Below, piece by piece: positions 28,614 to 32,452 of a DNA stretch of 32,452 bases (its first letter is position 1; each line of letters opens with the position of its first letter). The translations under genes were made by a program, and so were the position numbers. The stretch covers positions 1-32,452 of the forward strand of contig NZ_JACBXD010000085.1 in the NCBI RefSeq assembly GCF_013870525.1, read 5' to 3'. Source of the DNA: Amycolatopsis pittospori (GTDB lineage: Bacteria > Actinomycetota > Actinomycetes > Mycobacteriales > Pseudonocardiaceae). Under the pieces are notes generated by a model, which was not told the DNA's origin, did not search any database, and saw only the letters and a program-made list of their open reading frames with translations.

Positions 28614-29648
28614 GTGACACGAGACGGCGCTGATGCGCTCTCGGCGGGAAAGCTCGCCTCGAGCGAGGACACCCCGGCGATCATCGACGGCACGCGCCGC
28701 CAACCGCTCGAAACGCTGCCCAAGGAGCTCGTCGAGGCCCTTCGCAGCGGCGAGTTCCACCACGCGTTGCGCCAAGCGATCGCTTACCGCGGCCTCTCGC
28801 TGGCGCGGCTCCGCGCTCACCTCGGCCTGCGCGGAGTCCAAATTGGACAATCGACGCTGAGCTACTGGCAGCGCGGATTGCGCCAGCCGGAGGTACCCAA
28901 GGCGCTTCCGGCCGTCCGCGCGCTGGAATCGGTACTGCAGCTGCCCGCGGACGCGCTCGTGGTGCTGATCGGACCGCGGACGGCGCGGACGCGCGGGCAC
29001 CAGATGGCCGCGTCGTTCCACGACATCCGCTCCGGCGACATGGGTTCGATCGTCGACCAGCTGCTGGCGGAACTGGGCGCCTATCCGTCGTCCAACCGCT
29101 ACAACGCCGACCTCGAAATGCTCGCGGTGCACGACACGATCACCTTCGACGCCCAGCATCGGCAGGTCGCCCTGCACACCCGGCTGGTGTGCCGGGCGCG
29201 GCGGCACGGCCCGGACCGGTACGTCACCGTCTACAACGGCGACCCCGGCTGCGACATCGGCGACGTCGAGCTGATCACCGCCGAGGGCTGCCGCGTCGGG
29301 CGCATCCGGCGCAACGCCGGGGCCGAGACGATGGCCACCGAACTGCTCTTCGACCGGAAACTCGCCGAGGGCGAGATCCACGTGTTCTGCTTCGAGGTCC
29401 GCGACGCTTCCGGCGCCGTGTCGCCCGGCTACTTCCGGATGCTGCGGGACCAATGCGCGAGTTACCTGGTGCAGCTGCAATTCGCGCTCGGTGAACTACC
29501 CGCCCGCTGCACCCGGCAGTTCCGGACCCGCGACGACGCGATACCCGTCGAGTCCGAAGAACTGCCGTGCGACATGGGGGGCGTGACGAGCGGCTACTTC
29601 AGCGACGCCGGGCCGGGGCTGGCCGGCATCGAGGTCGAGTGGCGCTAG
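28614..29648 (+). CDS. XRE-type HTH regulator with large C-terminal domain
   Basis: A 344-residue protein with an N-terminal helix-turn-helix (about 47-95) containing FHHALRQAIAYRGLSLARLR and STLSYWQRGLRQPE, which reads like a Cro/CI-type recognition segment. The C-terminal 240 residues contain several Cys and beta-strand segments (ITFDAQHRQVALHTRLVCRA, VFCFEVRDASG) and match nothing I can name. It may be a ligand-sensing domain. Start GTG 28614 has AAAGGA with 7-nt spacing; an in-frame GTG at 28599 is the alternative. It is divergent from the protease gene and shares GTTCAC sites with it. It ends 130 bp before the convergent ahcY, with a long palindrome between. Confidence 0.75.
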   Translation: MTRDGADALSAGKLASSEDTPAIIDGTRRQPLETLPKELVEALRSGEFHHALRQAIAYRGLSLARLRAHLGLRGVQIGQSTLSYWQRGLRQPEVPKALPAVRALESVLQLPADALVVLIGPRTARTRGHQMAASFHDIRSGDMGSIVDQLLAELGAYPSSNRYNADLEMLAVHDTITFDAQHRQVALHTRLVCRARRHGPDRYVTVYNGDPGCDIGDVELITAEGCRVGRIRRNAGAETMATELLFDRKLAEGEIHVFCFEVRDASGAVSPGYFRMLRDQCASYLVQLQFALGELPARCTRQFRTRDDAIPVESEELPCDMGGVTSGYFSDAGPGLAGIEVEWR

Positions 29649-29655
29649 GCGCGAC

Positions 29656-29695
29656 GTGCCGTCCGCCTGATCACGCGTGCCGTCCACCGGATCAC
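29656..29695. repeat. two-copy 21-nt tandem repeat
   Basis: GTGCCGTCCGCCTGATCAC (29656-29674) is repeated at 29677-29695 with two substitutions, giving a 21-nt period. It lies between the XRE stop and the following palindrome. No function is evident. Confidence 0.6.
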
Positions 29696-29754
29696 AAGTC
29701 CGTGAAGGCCTCCTTCCCTACCCTGACAGTAGGGAAGGAGGCCTTCACGGACTT
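29696..29754. repeat. dispersed palindrome between XRE gene and ahcY
   Basis: Perfect 25-nt arms at 29696-29720 and 29730-29754 with a 9-nt loop. The outer 20 nt of the arm (AAGTCCGTGAAGGCCTCCTT) are identical to those of the palindrome at 14549-14609, and the inner parts differ. It separates convergent genes and probably ends both transcripts. Confidence 0.88.
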
Positions 29755-29778
29755 CCAAGGGAAAAAACGCCTCAGCGC

Positions 29779-31293
29779 TCAGTACCGGTAGTGGTCCGTC
29801 TTGAAGGGACCTTCGACGTCCACGTCGATGTACTCCGCCTGCTCCTTGGTCAGCTTCGTGAGCTCACCGCCGAGCGCGTCGAGGTGGATCTTCGCGACCT
29901 TCTCGTCGAGCTTCTTCGGAAGGCGGAAGACCTCCTTGTCGTACTCCTCGTGCTTGGTGAACAGCTCGATCTGGGCGATCACCTGGTTCGAGAAGCTGTT
30001 CGACATCACGAACGACGGGTGCCCGGTGGCGTTGCCCAGGTTCAGCAGGCGGCCCTCGGACAGCACGATGATGCTCTTGCCATCAGGGCTCTGCTCATCC
30101 CCGGGGGCGGCCCCCGGACCCCCGGCAGGGAAGACCCACTCGTCGACCTGCGGCTTGATGTTGATCCGCCGGATGCCCGGGTAGCGCTGGAGACCCGCCA
30201 TGTCGAGCTCGTTGTCGAAGTGGCCGATGTTGCCCAGGATCGCCTGGTGCTTCATCCGCGCCATGTGCTCGACGAGCACGACGTCCTTGTTGCCGGTGGT
30301 CGTGATGATGATGTCGGCCTCGCCGAGGACGTTCTCCAGCTTCTTGACCTGGTAGCCGTCCATCGCCGCCTGCAGCGCGCAGATCGGGTCGATCTCGGTG
30401 ACGATCACCCGCGCGCCCTGGCCGCGCAGCGATTCCGCGGCGCCCTTGCCGACGTCGCCGTAGCCACAGACGACCGCGACCTTGCCGCCGATGAGGACGT
30501 CGGTGCCGCGGTTGATGCCGTCGATCAGCGAATGCCGGATGCCGTAGCGGTTGTCGAACTTCGACTTGGTGACCGCGTCGTTGACGTTGATCGCCGGGAA
30601 CAGCAGCTCACCGGCGGCGGCGAGCTGGTAGAGCCGCAGCACGCCGGTGGTGGTCTCCTCGGTGACACCTCGGATGCCCTCGCCGATCTTGGTCCACTTG
30701 CCGGTGTCCGCCGCGACCGAAGCGCTCAGGAGTTCGAGGAACACGCGGAACTCGTCCGAGGTGTTCTCGTCCGGCGAAGGTACGACACCGGACTTCTCGT
30801 ACTCGGTGCCCTTGTGCACCAGCATGGTGGCGTCGCCGCCGTCGTCGAGGATCATGTTCGGACCCTCACCGTCCCAGGTGAGCATCCGCTCGGTGCACCA
30901 CCAGTACTCCTCCAGCGACTCGCCCTTCCAGGCGAACACCGGCACGCCCTTGGGCTCCTCGGTGGTCCCGTGCGGGCCGACGACGATCGCCGCGGCGGCG
31001 TGGTCCTGGGTGGAGAAGATGTTGCAGGAGGCCCAGCGCACCTCGGCACCCAGTGCGACGAGGGTTTCGATCAGCACCGCGGTCTGTACCGTCATGTGCA
31101 GCGAGCCCGAGACCCGGGCTCCCCGCAAGGGATAAACCTCGGCGTACTCGCGGCGCAGCGCCATCAGGCCAGGCATCTCGTGCTCGGCGAGGCGGATCTC
31201 CTTGCGGCCGAACTCGGCGGCCTCGAGATCGGCGACGGCGAACTCGATGCCGTTGCGGGTGTCGTGCCGCTTGGCAACGCTTTCGGGGGTCAT
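29779..31293 (-). CDS. ahcY: S-adenosylhomocysteinase with in-frame insertion
   Basis: A 504-residue tetrameric-type enzyme that splits S-adenosylhomocysteine into adenosine and homocysteine, clearing the by-product of all SAM methylations. Visible elements are the N-terminal SGSLHMTVQTAVLIETL, NDAVTKSKFDNRYGIRHSL with the catalytic Lys, the NAD loop VAVVCGYGDVGKG, GHFDNELD and the C-terminal KTDHYRY. The mycobacterial enzyme is about 495 residues. Residues 390-403 (AGGPGAAPGDEQSP) interrupt the usual EWVFPDGKSIIVLSEGR. They are encoded by a GC-rich palindrome. ATG 31293 has GGAGGA at 9-nt spacing. Betaine catabolism next door also feeds one-carbon metabolism, so the placement is apt. Confidence 0.95.
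   Translation of the reverse strand: MTPESVAKRHDTRNGIEFAVADLEAAEFGRKEIRLAEHEMPGLMALRREYAEVYPLRGARVSGSLHMTVQTAVLIETLVALGAEVRWASCNIFSTQDHAAAAIVVGPHGTTEEPKGVPVFAWKGESLEEYWWCTERMLTWDGEGPNMILDDGGDATMLVHKGTEYEKSGVVPSPDENTSDEFRVFLELLSASVAADTGKWTKIGEGIRGVTEETTTGVLRLYQLAAAGELLFPAINVNDAVTKSKFDNRYGIRHSLIDGINRGTDVLIGGKVAVVCGYGDVGKGAAESLRGQGARVIVTEIDPICALQAAMDGYQVKKLENVLGEADIIITTTGNKDVVLVEHMARMKHQAILGNIGHFDNELDMAGLQRYPGIRRINIKPQVDEWVFPAGGPGAAPGDEQSPDGKSIIVLSEGRLLNLGNATGHPSFVMSNSFSNQVIAQIELFTKHEEYDKEVFRLPKKLDEKVAKIHLDALGGELTKLTKEQAEYIDVDVEGPFKTDHYRY
30085..30126. repeat. palindromic insertion inside ahcY
   Basis: A 42-nt segment with no counterpart in the conserved S-adenosylhomocysteinase sequence. It contains CCGGGGGC-G-GCCCCCGG (30101-30117) and keeps the reading frame. 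On the coding strand CCCTG flanks it on both sides, as a short target duplication would. It resembles the GGGGTCCGGGGGC-type palindromes I recall as common between actinobacterial genes. Confidence 0.65.
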
Positions 31294-31318
31294 ATGCGCG
31301 CTTCCTCCAAGGTTGGAT

Positions 31319-31341
31319 GACAACGGAACAGTACCGTTGTC
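31319..31341. promoter_or_regulatory. operator-like inverted repeat over the ahcY promoter
   Basis: GACAACGG (31319-31326) and CCGTTGTC (31334-31341) are perfect arms with a 7-nt centre. That centre reads TACTGT on the minus strand (31333-31328), a good -10 for ahcY with a start near 31321. A protein bound here would cover the -10. It also lies 40 bp before the divergent membrane-protein gene. Confidence 0.5.
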
Positions 31342-31379
31342 GGCTCAAAGCCCACTGAAACGGTTTGGAGGCCTTCGCC

Positions 31380-32452
31380 GTGGTCATGCCGGGTCCCGAT
31401 ACCCGCGTCGTCGAAATACGCGTACCCGGGTTAGTGGGCACGAGCGGTGAAAGCCTGCTGGATTCGACGTCGGTCGTCGACGTCGCGGGCGACGGGATCG
31501 GCAGGCTGATCCGGCCGTCGGACCGGCTGCGCCGTCCCGCTCCGGGTCCGGTGCTGCCCGCGCTCGGCCGTTCGATCCCGCGCATCCTCGAAGGCTACCT
31601 ATGGAGCGGGATGACCTCCGGGGGCGCCGCGAAGGCGACCTGGGCGCTGCTGTTCCCGTTCTCGCTGGCGAACGTCGCGCACTGGATGCTGCCGCCGGTG
31701 CCGGAGGGCAAACGGTTCGCGAGGGTGCTCGGCACCGTCTGCCGCGGCCTGCTCCGGGTCGCCTCGCTGCTGCTGACGATGCTGCTCATCAGTCAGCTCG
31801 CGGTGGTCTCGCTCGACCTCTTCGCCGCGCAGTGCCTCGCGCCCGGATCGTCCTGCCTGTCCGGCGCGCCCTCGTTCCTCCGTGATTTCGCGCCGCTGCG
31901 GACGGCGATCGGGGTGGTGCCGCTGCTGGCGCTGATCTTCGTCCTCGACCGGATCCCGTCGTCGGACTGGCGATCGCGGAACCGGCTGCACCGCGCGCAC
32001 AGTTCGGCCCCGCTGCAACCACAGGACATGCCGCGGACGCCGGGTCTGCGCACGCTGCACACCGTCGCCGCGTTGACCTGTGTCGCGCTTCCCTTGCTCG
32101 GCGGCCCTTTCCGGATGCCGACGAGGACCTTCGATCTCGTCGTGTGGATCTGCGCGCTCGCGCTCGTCCTCGCCGCGCTGGTGGCTTCGACGGTCGGTTT
32201 CTCGGCCGGGCCGGTGATCCGCGGCGGGGTGATCGCGCTGGCGGTCGCGCTCGTCGGGATCGCCGTCGTCCGCCGGACGCCCCTGCCCGCGGGACTGCCG
32301 GGCGGTGGTCTCGGCGGTGCCGACGGGACCGTCGAAGCGCTCGGTGCGGCGATGGTCGCGGTGACCGTGCTGTTCGCGCTCGTGCTCATCCCGGCGGCGT
32401 TGCTGGGCCGCTCGACGTGGAAGCATCTGCCGCAACGGCTGCGGCCCTGGCT
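31380..32452 (+). CDS. polytopic membrane protein, 5' part only
   Basis: An open frame runs to the window edge (357 codons plus 2 nt). GTG 31380 has GGAGG 8 nt upstream; ATG 31386 is an alternative. The N-terminal 60 residues (VEIRVPGLVGTSGESLLD, VVDVAGDGIGRLIRPSDRL) resemble the soluble opening segment of large actinobacterial membrane proteins of unknown function. After that come hydrophobic segments near residues 80-100, 115-140, 175-195, 220-240, 255-280, 285-305 and 325-345, so at least six membrane spans are likely. No transporter or enzyme motif was recognised. It is divergent from ahcY with 86 bp between starts. Confidence 0.7.
   Translation, partial: MVMPGPDTRVVEIRVPGLVGTSGESLLDSTSVVDVAGDGIGRLIRPSDRLRRPAPGPVLPALGRSIPRILEGYLWSGMTSGGAAKATWALLFPFSLANVAHWMLPPVPEGKRFARVLGTVCRGLLRVASLLLTMLLISQLAVVSLDLFAAQCLAPGSSCLSGAPSFLRDFAPLRTAIGVVPLLALIFVLDRIPSSDWRSRNRLHRAHSSAPLQPQDMPRTPGLRTLHTVAALTCVALPLLGGPFRMPTRTFDLVVWICALALVLAALVASTVGFSAGPVIRGGVIALAVALVGIAVVRRTPLPAGLPGGGLGGADGTVEALGAAMVAVTVLFALVLIPAALLGRSTWKHLPQRLRPW

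Noticed and set aside
5506..29754. palindromes as parts of a CRISPR array or of integrative element attachment sites
   Set aside because: They are scattered singly, kilobases apart, with no spacers of regular length, and no integrase, transposase or cas gene is present.
29677..31320. 547-codon plus-strand open frame opposite ahcY
   Set aside because: It is antisense to a well-recognised enzyme, begins inside the palindromic repeat region and has no recognisable domain.
31599..32435. 278-codon minus-strand open frame opposite the terminal membrane protein
   Set aside because: Arg/Gln/Glu-rich composition without hydrophobic core. The plus strand shows a ribosome site and regular membrane segments instead.

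Overview
The window is about 32 kb of very GC-rich actinobacterial DNA. It carries the locus known from mycobacteria as ahcY-tmk-mtrA-mtrB-lpqB-comF-hpf-secA1. Long intergenic palindromes, many GTG/TTG starts and the gene content suggest Pseudonocardiaceae, most likely Amycolatopsis or a close relative. This is an inference from style and gene order; no rRNA or tRNA is present to confirm it.

Left part (1-9.4 kb): the start of an alpha/beta hydrolase and an SRAP (YedK/HMCES-type) DNA-protein crosslink protein run leftward. The ribosome GTPase rsgA, three tandem LppX/LprG-like lipoproteins and an atypical SDR protein run rightward. A perfect 39-bp palindrome then meets a leftward wax ester/TAG synthase homologue and its small coupled partner. 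These are followed by a SpoU methyltransferase, a capless HAD-like protein and an Rv3235-family protein.

Middle (9.4-18.8 kb): secA, hpf, comF, lpqB, mtrB and mtrA all run leftward. hpf is preceded by an untranslated-looking leader with a very strong ribosome site and an 8-codon ORF.

Accessory block (18.9-26.3 kb): this sits where tmk would normally adjoin mtrA. It contains a FAD ferredoxin reductase and Rieske ferredoxin (leftward), an IclR regulator, then a coupled operon of dimethylglycine oxidase, monomeric sarcosine oxidase and a Rieske oxygenase. Together they look like a complete pathway from glycine betaine through dimethylglycine and sarcosine to glycine. The oxygenase appears to be fed by a three-component electron chain. 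The same inverted motif (TGTTGC ... GCAACA) lies at all three promoters and is the likely IclR operator.

Right part (26.3-32.4 kb): tmk, an exported membrane-anchored protein coupled to an exported papain-like protease, and a divergent XRE regulator with dense inverted repeats between them. ahcY follows, with a 14-residue in-frame insertion made by a GC-rich palindrome. The window ends in a polytopic membrane protein cut by the edge.

Across the window at least seven long dispersed palindromes occupy intergenic gaps. Several share sequence and appear to form one or two genome-wide repeat families. No CRISPR array, transposase, tRNA or rRNA was found.
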